A stretch of 64,000 bases of DNA from Tanypteryx hageni (Eukaryota; Arthropoda; Insecta; Odonata; Petaluridae): NCBI GenBank assembly GCA_028673005.1, contig CM054114.1, forward strand, positions 131,378,894 to 131,442,893, given 5' to 3'. This document shows positions 47,508-59,200 of the stretch, one piece after another. The notes beneath the pieces were generated by a model. It did no database searches. It was given only the letters and a program-made list of their open reading frames with translations, and was not told the DNA's origin. The position numbers and the translations under genes were made by a program. Every line of letters starts with the position of its first letter. The first letter of the stretch is position 1.

Positions 47508-50500
47508 CATCATCATCATCATCATCATCATGCTTCTGTCCGAAGACAGGTTTTAACTGAATCGCTGCCTCCATTTCTCTCTCTCCCTAGAAGCCTCTTT
47601 TATACCTCTATAAGTATTATATCCCTGCTTTATATTATCTAATATTCCTATTCTTTTTCTCCCTCTTCCTCTTCTTCCACTAATTTTTCCTTCTAAGATC
47701 GTCCTTTGTAAACACTGTCTTCTCAATATGTGCCCTATCCAATTTGCTTTTCTTTTCCTGATTGTTTTTATTAGCATCCTTTCTTCTCCCACCATTTCTA
47801 ATACTTCTTCGTTTCTCTTCCTCTCTGTCCATTTCACTTTCATCATTCTTCTCCATACCCACATCTCAAAACTTTCTAAATATTTTTCCTCCTTCCTCCT
47901 TACCGTCCATGTCTCTGCACCATAAAGAGCTATGCTCCATATGTAGCATTTTACTAATTTCTTCCTTGTTTCTAAATTTATTTTCTTGCTTGTGAAAAGC
48001 TCCTTCTCGTTAAATGCTGCTTTTGCCATTGCAATCCTACTTCTGATGTCCTGTGTACTACTTCCATCCTGCGCTAAAATACTGCCGAGATATTTGAAAC
48101 TACTTACTTGTTCCAATTTTTGGCCATTTACCATTATATTTAATTCTTTATGATCCTTTGAAACCACCATAACTTTCGTTTTTTCTGCATTGATCTTCAT
48201 TCCATATTGTTGGCCAACCTCCACTAGTCTGTCTGTCATCCTCTGAAGCTCTTTCTCGCCTTCTGCTATTAAGCCCTGATCATCTGCATATTTAATGGTG
48301 GTAATACTTTCACCTCCTATCTTACATCCTTTCTCTTCCATCAACGCTTCTTCTGTTATTGTTTCTGCATAAATATTAAATATTGCTAGTGAAATAGAAC
48401 ATCCCTGCCTCACTCCCCTCCCTATTAAAGTACTTTCTGTTTCTTCTCCTTCAACCCTGACTCTAATCTTTTGATCAAAGTAAAGGTTTTTAAGCAGTCT
48501 TTTATCTTTCCAATCTATTCCAATTTTGTTTAAAATACCCAGCATTTTATCCCATTTCACTCGGTCAAAAGCTTTCTCCCAATCTACAAAACAAAAATAC
48601 ATATCTTTATTGACTTCTAGCGCTCTTTCTATCATGATCCTCATACATCCTATAGCATCTCTAGTCCCCCTTCCTCTTCTGAAACCAAACTGATTATCTT
48701 GCAGCTCCTTTTCTATTTTACATTAAATTCTTTCGGTTATTATTCTGGTTAAAACTTTAGCTGTATGAGAAATTAAACTAATAGTTCTGTAATCCTTACA
48801 ACATTTCGCATTGTTCTTTTTCTCCAGTGGTACCATCACAACATCTAAAAAATCTTCAGGCCATATGCCAGTATCATATACTTGGTTAAAAAATTTTGTG
48901 AGTTGCTTAACTGCTTTAGATCCCAAAACCTTAAGAACGTCCACGGGTATATCATCACTCCCAACAGCCTTCCTTCTTTTCATGTCATCAATTGCTCTTT
49001 TAACTTCAGACTCGAGAATACTTGGTCCTAGCTGATCTTTTTCCACATCCTCTTTTTCATTTAATTCAATATTTCTTGGCTTTCCTTCTTTGTCATACAG
49101 CACCTCAATGTATTCTTTCCAGACATTCTTTACGTTGTCTGGCTCCGATACTATTTTACCACTTTTGTTCATGATTCCTTTACGTCCTATCTTTCTTGCT
49201 TTTTTCTTGAATAGTTCCCTTGCTTTGCTATACATGAGGTCTGTTCTACAAATTCTTTCACATTCGACAATCTCCTCGCATTTCTCATTTATCCACTGTT
49301 CTCTTGCTTTATCTGTTTCCCTTCTTAAAGCATTATTTAACTCCTTGTACTTTCTTTGGCCTTCTTCAGTGTTTATGTTCTTCCACTTTCTCCGCTCTTC
49401 CATTTTTTGCAGCATGGCTGCTGTGATCCAGGGTTTTTTGTTTCTTTCACCCGTTATCTTTCCTACCTTCTTTTCCATTACATCTTTAATGTTGCTATGG
49501 ATGTATCTCCACTCCTCATCTACATTCTTCCTATTTTCTTCAGCTCTCTCCCCCAACCTTTCCTCCAGCTCAGTCATGATAGCCTCCTTGTTTTTAAGGA
49601 GTTCCTCTAAGTTCCATTTCTTGTTAACTCTTATGTTTCTCTTAACGCTCTTCAGTCTACATTGTATATTTGCCACCAAAAGGTTGTGGTCAGAATCGAT
49701 ATCTGCCCCTGGTAGTGTTTTCACATTTTTAATGCTATTTCTAAATCTTTCATTGACTAGTATGTAATGTATCTGGTATCGTCTCTGGTCTCCTGGGCTT
49801 CTCCATGTGTAAAGTCTCCGCTGGTGATGCTTAAACCACGTATTAGTTACAATCAAACTATTTCTATGGCAGAATTCCACAAGTTTCTCCCCTCTTTCAT
49901 TTCTCTTCCCTAGTCCATATTTTCCCACTATGTTATCTTCCTGTCCCTGTCCGACTACACTGTTCCAATCTCCCATTACTATGGTGGTGATCCTTCCTTT
50001 TCCCTCCTCCTCCAATATCTCCATAATCTGTTCATACATTTCATCTACTTCGTCGTCACCAGCATTAGTTGTTGGCATATACACTTGAATTATAAGCATT
50101 TCCACTGGCTCCATCTGAAGTTTTACGGCTATTAATCTATCATTAACTGTCACTACCTTGCTAATTCTTTCAGCTATCTCTTTTCTCATTATAATCCCCA
50201 CTCCCCTTTCCTTTTTCTCCCCTCCCGAGTAAATAATCTTAAATTCGTCTGAATTTATCTCGCCTTCTCCTTCCCACCGAACTTCACTAAGACCTACTAT
50301 ACCTACATTATTCTTTCTCATTTCCCTTTTTAAGTTCTCTAGTTTACCCCCTGAATTCATAGTCCTAACATTCCATGTGCCTATTTTTAATTTCTCACTA
50401 CTTGCTTTCTTATTAATCTTACATTTCCTCTGTGCATCCCCTAGGGTAGTCCCCACCCGGAGATCCGATTGGGGGACTATTTTACCTCCGGAATATTTTA

Positions 50501-50845
50501 CCCCAGAAAGATCCATAGAGGTATTTCAGCTTTTCAGCCTATCATGGGAAATATAATGAGGTAGTTTCCCCTTGCTTTCCTCATCGCAGTTTCACAGAGT
50601 GATTACCCATCTGTAGCTGTTCAGATCCACATGATCACCACCTACAGAGGTACTGTGCAAGCTGCTGCCCTTGCACAGGGGGATGTAAAACCCCCAAGAC
50701 TGCTTCTTAGTCTGACTCTTCCCCTCAGACCTTTCCGGCTTGGATGGTCCTACCAGGAGAATTATCTCCCGCCGGCATAGCTCTTTGGTTCGTAAGAGTA
50801 CACAAACCCTCCCACCTCTGTAAGGTTATGCAGTCCTTAGGAAGG
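47508..50845 (-). mobile_element. near-full-length RTE-clade LINE, 3338 bp
   Basis: It is flanked by a perfect 12-bp duplication GTTTTTCATAAT at 47496-47507 and 50846-50857. The 3' end (low coordinate) is a (ATG)n run of about eight units preceded by the hairpin CTGTCTTCGGACAG. The 5' untranslated part is about 330 bp (50517-50845). Length, single ORF, short microsatellite tail and lack of poly(A) are typical of RTE elements. Confidence 0.95.
47553..50516 (-). CDS. RTE ORF: APE endonuclease and reverse transcriptase, one internal stop
   Basis: One reading frame of 988 codons (final stop included) starts at the ATG at 50516, with an in-frame TGA upstream, and is broken only by a TAA at 48723-48725 (codon 598). 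The N-terminal APE-type endonuclease shows KIGTWNVRTM (Asn49), SEVRWEG (Glu78), GDWN (Asp183, Asn185) and SDH (Asp276, His277). The QIDYILV motif of related proteins reads QIHYILV here (His250), a change at a residue that in APE nucleases is an active-site Asp. A linker follows, then the reverse transcriptase after the stop: NQFGFRRGRGTRDAI, FVDWEKAFDRV, GRGVRQGCS, YADD (about 743-746), EKTKVMV, FKYLGSI. The C-terminus is Lys/Arg-rich (RKRKANWIGHILRR). The enzyme would nick target DNA and copy its own RNA there. With a stop and a changed nuclease residue this copy is probably inactive, but it is young. Confidence 0.95.
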
Positions 50846-50857
50846 GTTTTTCATAAT

Positions 50858-51114
50858 GAAACCAATAAAAAAAAACTAGCTAATGTCATTCTTTTAAAAT
50901 GGCCTACTACCACTCAAAAATCTGGTAAATTTTTCTATAGAATATAGGATTCGTTTCTTATGTTAATTTCAGTAATTCCAGTAAATTCAGCGGTTTTAAA
51001 ATATTCACTTATAACTATAATTTTCTGGTTTAACATTTCCGACTATTTAAAATTTAATAACCAGCAATTATTTATTACCTATAATAACTACAATACTGAC
51101 TTTTACTAAACTGT
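50858..51114. other. body of the foldback element, right of the LINE
   Basis: AT-rich; no ORF or motif. Confidence 0.5.
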
Positions 51115-51253
51115 GTTCAGCCATTTTGACGTTCGCTGTTTTTTATATTCCGATTTTTCGCTGTTTTGTCCGTTCGCCGTTTTTGTTTTCGCTGTTTTGA
51201 CGTTCGCTGTTTTGACGTTCGCTGTTATTCCTGCGCTGTTATGACGTCATACC
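51115..51253 (-). repeat. right long TIR of foldback element
   Basis: This is the inverse counterpart of 46483-46622, sharing CAGCGAACGTCAAAACAGCG and AAAACAAAAACGGCG in order. The outer 30 bp diverge (GGTATGACGTCATAACAGCG against GGTTCCACGTCAAAACAGCG). Confidence 0.92.
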
Positions 51254-51775
51254 TCCAGTTTTTACAGCCTCCCCTAGTGAAAGCCACCGAATTGCAAAGG
51301 TCTTAACAAACTTTTTGCGAGGCTCAGTTAGTAATTCTTGCATGTTTTTTCGGGCAGCCGTATTTTTTGGTGACTGTTAAAACTAGCTATATATCCTATT
51401 AATAATATCCTGATACTTAACCAGCTCAGAGCATTGTTCAGCTGCTTGGCTAACTGCCAATGCAATCCGATGCGCAACACAGTGAACAGAAATCATACGT
51501 AGATTCCTATGTTTGAAGAGAGTGGCTACCACTGATCTCACTCCTGTCATAACAGATGCCCTATCAGTAGCAATAGCCGAACATTTACTTTTATCAATTC
51601 CATACTTATCGAAAATTCCTAATACACATGTATGTATATCACTAGCTTTACAACCATTTGCAAGCACCGACAGTACACAAAGACGAAAGGCTGAGGATAG
51701 CCATATATTTTCACAGCGCGCGAAACCTGACAACAAATCTGAGGACAACTGACTGTAGCGAAGCGCTCGAAACAA
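51254..51775 (-). pseudogene. hAT transposase (DUF4371/ZNF862-like), upstream half
   Basis: The minus strand reads an open frame 51775-51383 with YGIDKSKCSAIATDRASVMTG and ISVHCVAHRIALAVSQAAEQC. After a stop it continues to FVKTFAIRWLSLGEAVKTG at 51254. DRASVMTG carries the second catalytic Asp region and VHCVAHRIAL is the conserved Cys/His block of this hAT group. RWLSLG normally comes directly before the central insertion domain, which resumes at 46482. The part upstream of 51775, which should hold the first catalytic Asp and the zinc finger, is not recognisable. A repeat-like AT-rich block at 51791-51931 lies there. Confidence 0.85.
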
Positions 51776-54000
51776 CTGACTACTACGTGGTGGTCTTAAG
51801 TTAATTTCACGTTAATTCAATTATTAAGTTAAGTTTTGACCTGAACGTTTCCTATGGCGACAACGAATTGAAATTTCGCGTTGTCTAAGTTAAAGTTAAT
51901 TTGGCGTTAATTTTTTTATAAACCGGCCTTAAGAGCTATTGGCACAAAAGACTTTATCTTGGCTTGGGATGATGTAATAAATAAATCCATGGTCGCAATT
52001 TTGCACAAATCCCTTGACCTTTTGTCGCATTTTTTTCCGAGTTTGTCGCAAAATGCGACAAATGCGACTGCAACTTAAACCCTGGTACACGCCATTTGCG
52101 GTAAAATTTCATAACCCCTTTTATGAAAACTCGTTCTTCATATAATTTTGTGTTTTCATCATAAAATTCATTTTTCATTAAATTCCTCGCTCTCAGCAAG
52201 GGTTTAATGTAGGTATATAATTTTTCTCTTTATTGGATGCCTCTACGATAAATCAAGTTAACTGAAAATTGAAGCTTTATTAACTACAGAAACAAGTAAA
52301 ATGTTTCCGTTTAAAGAAACATTCTCAATATAAAGGCCCTTTGACGAGCGATGAAGCCGTTTTTCTTGGAACAGGATAACCTCTATGATGAATAAGCAGC
52401 TTATGCTATCCGATTAAAACATCCACTTTGGGACTTCTTGGAAACGAACCTCTCAAAATTATATCATTCCGTCATCCGCGAAACGTTACGACCAACTTTA
52501 GCTATGTTTCTTGGCACATTATTCCATAACTCAACTGATGTATAGCCCAAATATGGCCTTAAGTATCTAGAAGTGTTCTTTAGAACACTTGGAAAAGTTC
52601 GATACACTAAAATTAGTTTCATATCTCACAAAATTATCCGAAATAAAAGTCATCCCTAGCACCCGTCACATTACAAACATTCTTTGGACCATGTCGAAGA
52701 TTCGAGATTAAAGTACTTAGGTAACAAAAGATGAAAAAAGTACTTATCTTAGGTATCTCCAATACCCATAAAAAAGTTATCTTATTTCTTCTACTTAAGA
52801 GTTCTTCCTTAAATTTGTCCACAGTCTTGAGATAAGTCCGACAATTTCCTATTGAATAGGTCGAAGATGCTTTAGTGACGGCGGTTTTGCGTTCTGGAAC
52901 GGCATACGAAAACGAAACGCGATTTATAAACAAATTTTTGTTTCATAAATGAAGAAAGCAAAGCCCATATTTCTTCATGCACTTGAATCAGTTCCGAAAG
53001 CGAATTCGTCAGCAGCAGGACTTTTTGACTCTATCGTGAGTCATGTTCTTTTAAGGCGAGCGTTGCCTTATGAAGACCAGCGATCTAAGCACTCTTCAAC
53101 ATCGCTGATTGGGTAGACAACATCAGCGAGATAGTGGGAGGGGGGAGGACTTTTGAAATCACGATTTTAGCCGGAACTCGCCGCACGATTTCTGTCGAGG
53201 ATTTTGAGTACGCAGCGTACTTCGGAAAAGCTCGTTCCTTGCCTTCAAAGTGAAGAGCTGAAAAGACAGACGCACGTCTTCCGATCACTTTGAACGAGCA
53301 GTCGGTGACGTTGGGCTCTCGCAAAAAAATTGGACGGATGTGCGAGTACCGATATAACCATAATATATAGTGAAAATTGCTACTAATTGAGTGTGCAGTC
53401 CCCTTGGGTTCTACAATCAGGGAATATTTTTAAACGACTCATTGTTTACGCGAATTCGGCCTGTAAATCAAAACTGTTACGTTGAAATTTAAGAGTATTA
53501 CATAGCTACTACCTTCACTATTCCCTAACGTAGATACTGCGTAAGTTTTTCTTCCGTTTTCGAAATTGTGCTAGAACTTCAATTTTTCGTTTTATTTTTA
53601 CATTAAACTTCATAGATATAGGTACATAAATCTTATTTTGAACTTATCCCATACGGTAGGGTTGTTGGGAAAAATATTGAAAGCACAGTAAAACAGTCAT
53701 AATCCACTTCAAAATAACGTACTCATCCGTGAGCGTCATTTTCATTAAACCCAGTCGATTGTTTTACTTCAGTGTGACGCACTTTTTCGTTACTCGGTTT
53801 CCACTACTGCGCATAAATTTGAGTGATATCTAAACAATATCGCTTCTTCATAAGGGAATCATCAACTGATGGATATTCTGAGTAGATATGCAAGCCGAGA
53901 AGGAAAACCCGTACATTATTCCGAAATATTAAAAAGACATTTTCTGAAAATCCAAGTAGAAAATACGCAAGGTATTTCTTAAAGAAGCATAAAGTGGATG
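51776..54000. other. no gene recognised
   Basis: 51791-51931 is an AT-rich block bordered by CTTAAG on both sides with TTAATTT/AAATTAA motifs, possibly a MITE. The rest shows no TE hallmark. ORFs of 60-100 codons (51954-52199, 52634-52933, 53085-53324) have no recognisable domain. Confidence 0.35.
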
Positions 54001-54166
54001 TATATACAGTACGAAGACATTTATCTTTTAAAAAAATCGCCCGTCTATTAGGTTTTTCTATACGTCCGCCCGTCCTCTTGTCCGGCTGTACGGAAAATAT
54101 CTCTCAAATCCTTTAGGATTGGGCGGTCTATATGAAGGCTAGATATGGTGAAAATAGGTGGATGCA

Positions 54167-54923
54167 CAGTGGTTCTCAGAGAAAAATTCGTCGTGCCATT
54201 TTGTGGTTGCCGCATTGTTAAATTTAAGGTCTAAATGATACTTTTTATTCTATTTAAGGCACCTAAGAAGTTTAACGAGATAAAATTCAAATTCAAATTA
54301 TGGTCGACTTTTTTATTTATTTTATTATTATTATTTTTTTTATTCATGAAGAAGATTATTTACTTATTCTAAATTTTTGTATTTGTATGGTCAAATAACA
54401 AATGAAACATGTTGTAGTTTGTAGCTAAGCTATTGTGACGAGAGTTCCTGTGACTTGAAGTCAAGAAGTTGTATATAGTGTATAGGAACTACTATCAAAA
54501 AAGGTTATATTTTTGTATTAAGTAAGTTCAATTGTTATTATGTAATTTGGGCATTATATATTGAGTGATACCTAAGCTGTTGTGACGGGAGTTCTTGAGA
54601 CTTGAAGTTAAGAAGTAGTATATAGTGTATAGGAAATGGTATCAAAAAGCTTATATTTTTGTATTAAGTAAACCCAATTTTTATTAGGTGATTAGGGTAT
54701 TATGCATTGAGTTGTGATGGGGATCCGCTGCCACCGGGACATGCTCCCAATTGTAGCGTTTATGTGAATAAAAATAATAATAAAAACAGCAAATATAAAT
54801 TATAAAAACTGTTAAATCACAGTATTCATCGAAGTCTGAATATTTATTATCGCTATGTTTAAAATAAAATTTTTTCTGGTGGTTGCATTAAAGGTTTCTG
54901 GTGACCGCATTTGAGAACCACTG
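54167..54923. mobile_element. hAT-type MITE with CAGTGGTTCTCA ends
   Basis: The left terminus CAGTGGTTCTCAGAG and inverted right terminus CAGTGGTTCTCAAATG are hAT (Charlie-like) ends. The flanking octamers do not match, so the target duplication has decayed or the ends belong to two copies. There is no coding sequence. Most of the interior is the tandem repeat below. Confidence 0.72.
54422..54722 (+). repeat. tandem repeat, about 148-bp unit, two copies
   Basis: Each copy has TAAGCTRTTGTGACG, GGAGTTC or GAGTTC, GACTTGAAGT, AAGAAGT, TATATAGTGTATAGGAA, TATTTTTGTATTAAGTAA and ends in an ATTATATATTGAG/ATTATGCATTGAG phrase. Confidence 0.85.
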
Positions 54924-55308
54924 AGTTCTAGAATTAGCTGTTGGAGAGTAATCGGTCTTTTTCTGACCCCTTTGTTTCATTTCTACCCCAATAAAACAAG
55001 CATTATACCGGTGTAGGGCGTAATAAATTTCATAAAATTAAGACATGAGCTCGGGGCACGAGCAATTCCATAGCTGAAAGACTGAGGTTAATATATTTTT
55101 TAAAGCAGATTTCAAAAACCCCTCGTATGAGATTTTTAATCCAAAAAAGGGAGAATTCTCCGGTTTTTAATTATGGGGAAATATCACCCGCCATGGCAAC
55201 GAGTCTACTGATTTTAAATGGGAAATATGACATTGATATAGTGGTTTTAAAAGGAATTTATAGAGTGGTTATATTATGACGCCGTCGATATCAACCAACG
55301 ATGTAATC
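54924..55308. other. old dispersed repeat, no gene
   Basis: It contains phrases in common with 11470-11600 and 35330-35470 (for example 'atagctgaaagactga'). Its last 8 bases (55301-55308) are the left target duplication of the next element. Confidence 0.35.
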
Positions 55309-55775
55309 CAGGGGTGCACAACATACGGCCCGCGGGCCAAAGTTGGCCCGCCGACACTTTTTGTGTGGTCCGGCAGGATTTAACTCAGCTGGTGCTTTCC
55401 TTTTCCGTAAAAAAACATTTACTTATAATATTTATCGCATGTGTGAACAAACATTCTCTCTTATGAAATTAAACTAAACTCCATTACGTTTAGTATTGAC
55501 AGATCAGAGTTTAAGGGCCATTCTAAGAACGGTAACTACCAGCAAATATAAGTGGAATGACTAGAGAAAAACGGTGCAACATCTCCCATTGAATAAGTAA
55601 ATTGCCTATATTTATTTGTCATCTCATTTTTGTCGCATAAAAATTGCGTGTAAAAGTTGTCACGGTAACTACTGAATCTACAGTAGTGTACTTACAAAAC
55701 TTTCATAGCGTGGCCCGCATAGGTCCAATCAAGGTCGATTTTGCTCTGTGTCAACTTTTGAGTCGTGCACCTCTG
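55309..55775. mobile_element. hAT-type MITE, 467 bp
   Basis: The ends are CAGGGGTGCACAAC and, inverted, CAGAGGTGCACGAC. The flanking octamers ATGTAATC (55301-55308) and ATGCAATC (55776-55783) differ at one base. The left end contains GGCCCGCGGGCC, as in many Charlie-type elements. There is no transposase. Confidence 0.85.
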
Positions 55776-55979
55776 ATGCAATCTTATCGGCATAATCTTA
55801 AAAGAAGAAGTTACGTACTTTGTCCTGCAATTCTTCCCTCAGTTGTTTTATTCGTTGTCTCGTAGCGTAAACATTGTCGTTAGAAGGCTTGTCCGCAGAC
55901 GTGCGTTATTCCTCCCCATCTCTCGTCATTTTATTTTATTTTCTTTTCTTATTTTATGTAATCTTTTATTTTATTTTTA

Positions 55980-56095
55980 TTATCTGTCACTTTCTTCCTG
56001 TCTGTAACTGACAATGGGCGAGATGGAATAAGAGACTGTTTAGTCTCAATCTCGCCCAAATAAGGAGGCATATCTATCTATTTATCTATATCTAT
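55980..56095 (+). repeat. LINE/SINE-type 3' tail with hairpin and (TATC)n
   Basis: GGGCGAGATGG, then hairpin GAGACTGTTTAGTCTC, then AATCTCGCCCAAATAAGGA and a TATCTATC-type run. It has the same order of parts as 13228-13316 and the minus strand of 62044-62110. Confidence 0.72.
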
Positions 56096-56544
56096 CACGC
56101 GGCCAAAACAAATGAAACAAACGCGGCGTGTGGCTCGCATGGCGGTGAACTATTTTCCTCGAGTTGGGAAACGACAGCGGTCTTGTGGGACACCTTAGGG
56201 TCTGCGAAACTCGGCTCGGTTCGGGAGAAAATGCGTCCGTCCGGTTAGCTCCATGATGCACCTCGGCAGCGCGCCAGAGCAGGAAGCCGGAGCTCCGCGC
56301 AACGCTTATTTGTCAAATAGCGTCGTCCCCAAAGGTCCCGCGACATTCAACACGACGTGGTCCCTTGTTTTTACTCCGAATTGAAAATCTCCCTCGAGGG
56401 AGGAGTGAATAGAGAACCCGGAACCAACACAGCCGTGCATGCCACGCAGAAGATAAACAGCATGACGAAATGTCTGACATTTAGAGACGATTCCTGCGGT
56501 GGAAACGTTCGCGCAGAATTCGAATGCCGTGAAAGAGGCTTATG
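56096..56544. other. no gene recognised
   Basis: This is GC-richer than the surroundings (56110-56420). A short ORF pair on opposite strands at 56357-56655 is not supported as coding and overlaps a transposon end. Confidence 0.35.
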
Positions 56545-56640
56545 CAGCGGTTCCCAAACTGGGGAGCGTGAGGTGCTTACTGGGGAGGCGCGAGGCCATA
56601 GGAATAAAATCAATTCATAACGTGAAATTTGAAAATGCTG
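56545..56640 (+). mobile_element. Charlie-like hAT terminus
   Basis: CAGCGGTTCCCAAACTGGGG is one change from the common CAGTGGTTCCCAAACTGGGG terminus of Charlie-type hAT elements. The opposite end was not found, so the extent is unknown. Confidence 0.6.
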
Positions 56641-57269
56641 ACATTTTTTGTTCATTTGAAAATATTCAATAAAATAATACCATGTCTTAATGCGTATTTT
56701 TCAATGCATGATATTTATGCTTCTGATATATGGATAATTGAGTTAATTGATCATTAAAAATAATATAAATCTGTTACAAAGTATAAGTAAATCCCAATCT
56801 CGAGCTTATTTTCGTCTAAATCTAGGAGATTTTTCGCAACCGTTTAGCGGGTTTATTTTTCAGCAGCTGGCAACACTGTCGACATATCGCTGCCGATGAC
56901 GGTTGTTTTGAACCGCAACGCGCATCTGGTTTAAGCCAACTTTTTGGTGGCTTTTGGAAAAACGGTTCTTCCGTTGGAACATGTGAGCATATAAGTATGA
57001 TTTAACCCTTGTGGACACGTTTCTATTACTACCTACTATAGGCGGACCAACACTGATGACAGCTGCTTTGTGGCCAGGGGTGGTAATGGGTTCTCAAGAG
57101 CTAGGTATACGCTCCGGAGTCGGTGGGGGCGAGGGGACAGAGGGTATGGATAACCAGCGCATACTTGCCTAAAAAAATTCACTCAGGAACTATGCATACG
57201 GCCATTTCCATCCCTGTATTTAGCCTAAATGCACATTAATTTTCTCCAACATATGTATCGTTAATGTAG

Positions 57270-57603
57270 GGGTCGGCCACCTTTTCTGAATGGCGGGCCA
57301 CATTCGTAATTGTGAACGCTTCTTAGGGCCGTTTTGGAAGTCACGAGAGCTTCGGCGGGTCGGAGGAGTGTTTACATCGGAAGTTAACTAGTGATTCTGT
57401 GGCCTCACATACGTGAAAATCAAGTCCAAGTAATTTAATTGCATTAAAAATTTATCAGAAAAGATCTTGAGACTATAATTTTACTGAAAAATATGAAATT
57501 GTGCATATTAAATTTCACCGATCACTTTTTAATCGGTGCTTCGCGGGCCGCATAAAGCGTTCTCGGGGGCGCATGTGGCCCGTGGGCCGTAGCTCACCGA
57601 CCC
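57270..57603. mobile_element. hAT-type MITE with GGGTCGG ends
   Basis: The left end is GGGGTCGGCCACCTTTTC and the inverted right end is AAGGGTCGGTGAGCTACGG. GGCGGGCCACAT and GGGCGCATGTGGCCCG lie just inside the ends. TTAATGTAG on the left and TTGATGTAG on the right may be the aged target duplication. Subterminal CGGGCCGCA resembles Charlie-type elements. Confidence 0.72.
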
Positions 57604-59200
57604 TTGATGTAGAGGAATGGTTTGTTTCCTATTTGATTTCGGCCATAAGGTAAGCTCTCTGGAACCTATCTCCTACCTGATGAACCCTAGCAACATGCTT
57701 CATAAATCAAAATAAATAGCAGCTGTTTGGTCCTCAAAGTACCTGTTTAATAAGAGCTTCGAAACCTTCATTCCCCAACAGAGAATCCGGGAAATATTCA
57801 CCTCAAAGAAGATGTAATTTTGCCTCGACCTTATCTTTTTCTCTTATTTAAATTTTTAAAACAACCTTGGAATTAGGTCACGTTCTAGGATAAGCAGCGC
57901 GTTTTATCTTAAAAAAACTTACGTACCTCAACTTTGTAGCGTGATAAGATTGAGTCGCCTAAAAATACCATCGCTGGTACTATTTTCGCAGTTAATTCGA
58001 CGCTTCATATATTTTTAAAGAGGCAATTTTCTATATTACCATCTATAGAAATTGCACGCGACGATTAAATAGATCCCTCGAAAACTATTTGCTTTTTGGT
58101 GGGTAAAGGGACGCGCTGTGCTAAAACAAGGCGCCTACGTGACCCAATGAATGCCTCCTGACAACAGGGATGGACTGGTTTCAAGGGCGAAAAGGGGTCA
58201 AATGTTCTCTTTAACATTCGCAGGAGCCTTTCGCGAATATTTCCATCCCGCGATTTCGCTGGAGCGGCGGTACGAACGAGGTAAATATTTATCGTAAGCG
58301 TCATTAACCAGGGTTTTATCGTCGTTTTGTACGCGATTACGAATTCTCGAAATGATGCTACTGTTCCGAAACCTTTAACGCACCCTATACATTCATAGTC
58401 CTCGCGAGTGAAAGGAATCAAAAGGATAGAAGGGGGTCGGTTTGAAGAGTTTCGTCCTCCGCACGATTCTTTTTCGGTTGCGAGAGATCTCTTTCCGCGA
58501 AAATAAGTGAGAACCAAATATTCGCTCCTTTAAAGTTCTTAGAATTCCTCGTGATGCTTAAAAAGAACGAATTTTGCGTCAAAAACGCGGGGAAAATTAC
58601 GAGGGAAAAGGACTCTTCTATTGAAATGACGATCGATATTCCCATTTCTTTTTTTGGGCAGGAGGGAGGAAGACTGATATTTTTGTTTTTTTTTTCCTAC
58701 AGCAAACCTCGGAATGGAGGAATTGATCTAGAAAAATCGCAGGGTCATACAGTAACTTTTGCGGATAAATGCGAGGGTGATAGTACACACAATAAACACG
58801 AGGAGAGCGTTTCGGTTGACACGTGCGTGATGAAACGCGCCTTGGGAGTGACATTTCCCTTTCGAACTAGCACCACGCCACGAACTCACGCAGCATCCCA
58901 ATCCACACGCACTTTGGCCAGGGAGATAAAAAACTTAAATCTTTTGAGCGACTGAAAAAAAAAATAATAAAATTCGAAGTCGATATTGCCGAGTGCGCGG
59001 GAAAATTCGAGCAGGATTCCCAGATTGGAGGAAAAGTATAATCCGAACTCTTTTCTCCCCCTCTCTCTCTCTCTCTCCCATTCCACCATTCTCTCTCTCA
59101 GACACACTATTCTACTCGATCAGCCACGCATAGAAAACTTGAAAAAATCTGATGTGGCAACACGTAACTTTCTACATATGTAGTTGGTAATTTACGGACT
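57604..59200. other. no gene recognised
   Basis: The longest open frames are 150 codons at 58065-58517 (minus) and 134 codons at 58551-58955 (plus). Neither shows a domain, signal peptide or splice-like context that I can defend. A CT run lies at 59060-59100. Confidence 0.35.

Larger units (their letters stand above)
46483..51253. mobile_element. foldback TIR element (Mutator/Rehavkus-like), split by an RTE
   Basis: It is flanked by a perfect 9-bp duplication TCCAGTTTT at 46474-46482 and 51254-51262. The terminal inverted repeats are about 140 bp long (46483-46622 and 51115-51253) and consist largely of tandem AACAGCGAACGTCA-type units. Both arms start GGT and end AAAATGGCTGAAC. Long, internally repetitive TIRs with a 9-bp duplication fit the MULE/Rehavkus type. 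Without the LINE inside, the element would be about 1.4 kb. Its own body (46623-47495 and 50858-51114) shows no transposase, so it looks non-autonomous. It sits in the hAT gene 45633-51775. Confidence 0.88.

Noticed and set aside
51791..51931. Possible MITE with CTTAAG borders
   Set aside because: The arms are AT-rich and pair poorly. No convincing terminal repeat or duplication could be fixed, so it is only mentioned in the flank description.
58065..58955. ORFs of 150 (minus) and 134 (plus) codons
   Set aside because: No recognisable domain and partly overlapping short frames on both strands. Lengths of this order can occur by chance in 64 kb.
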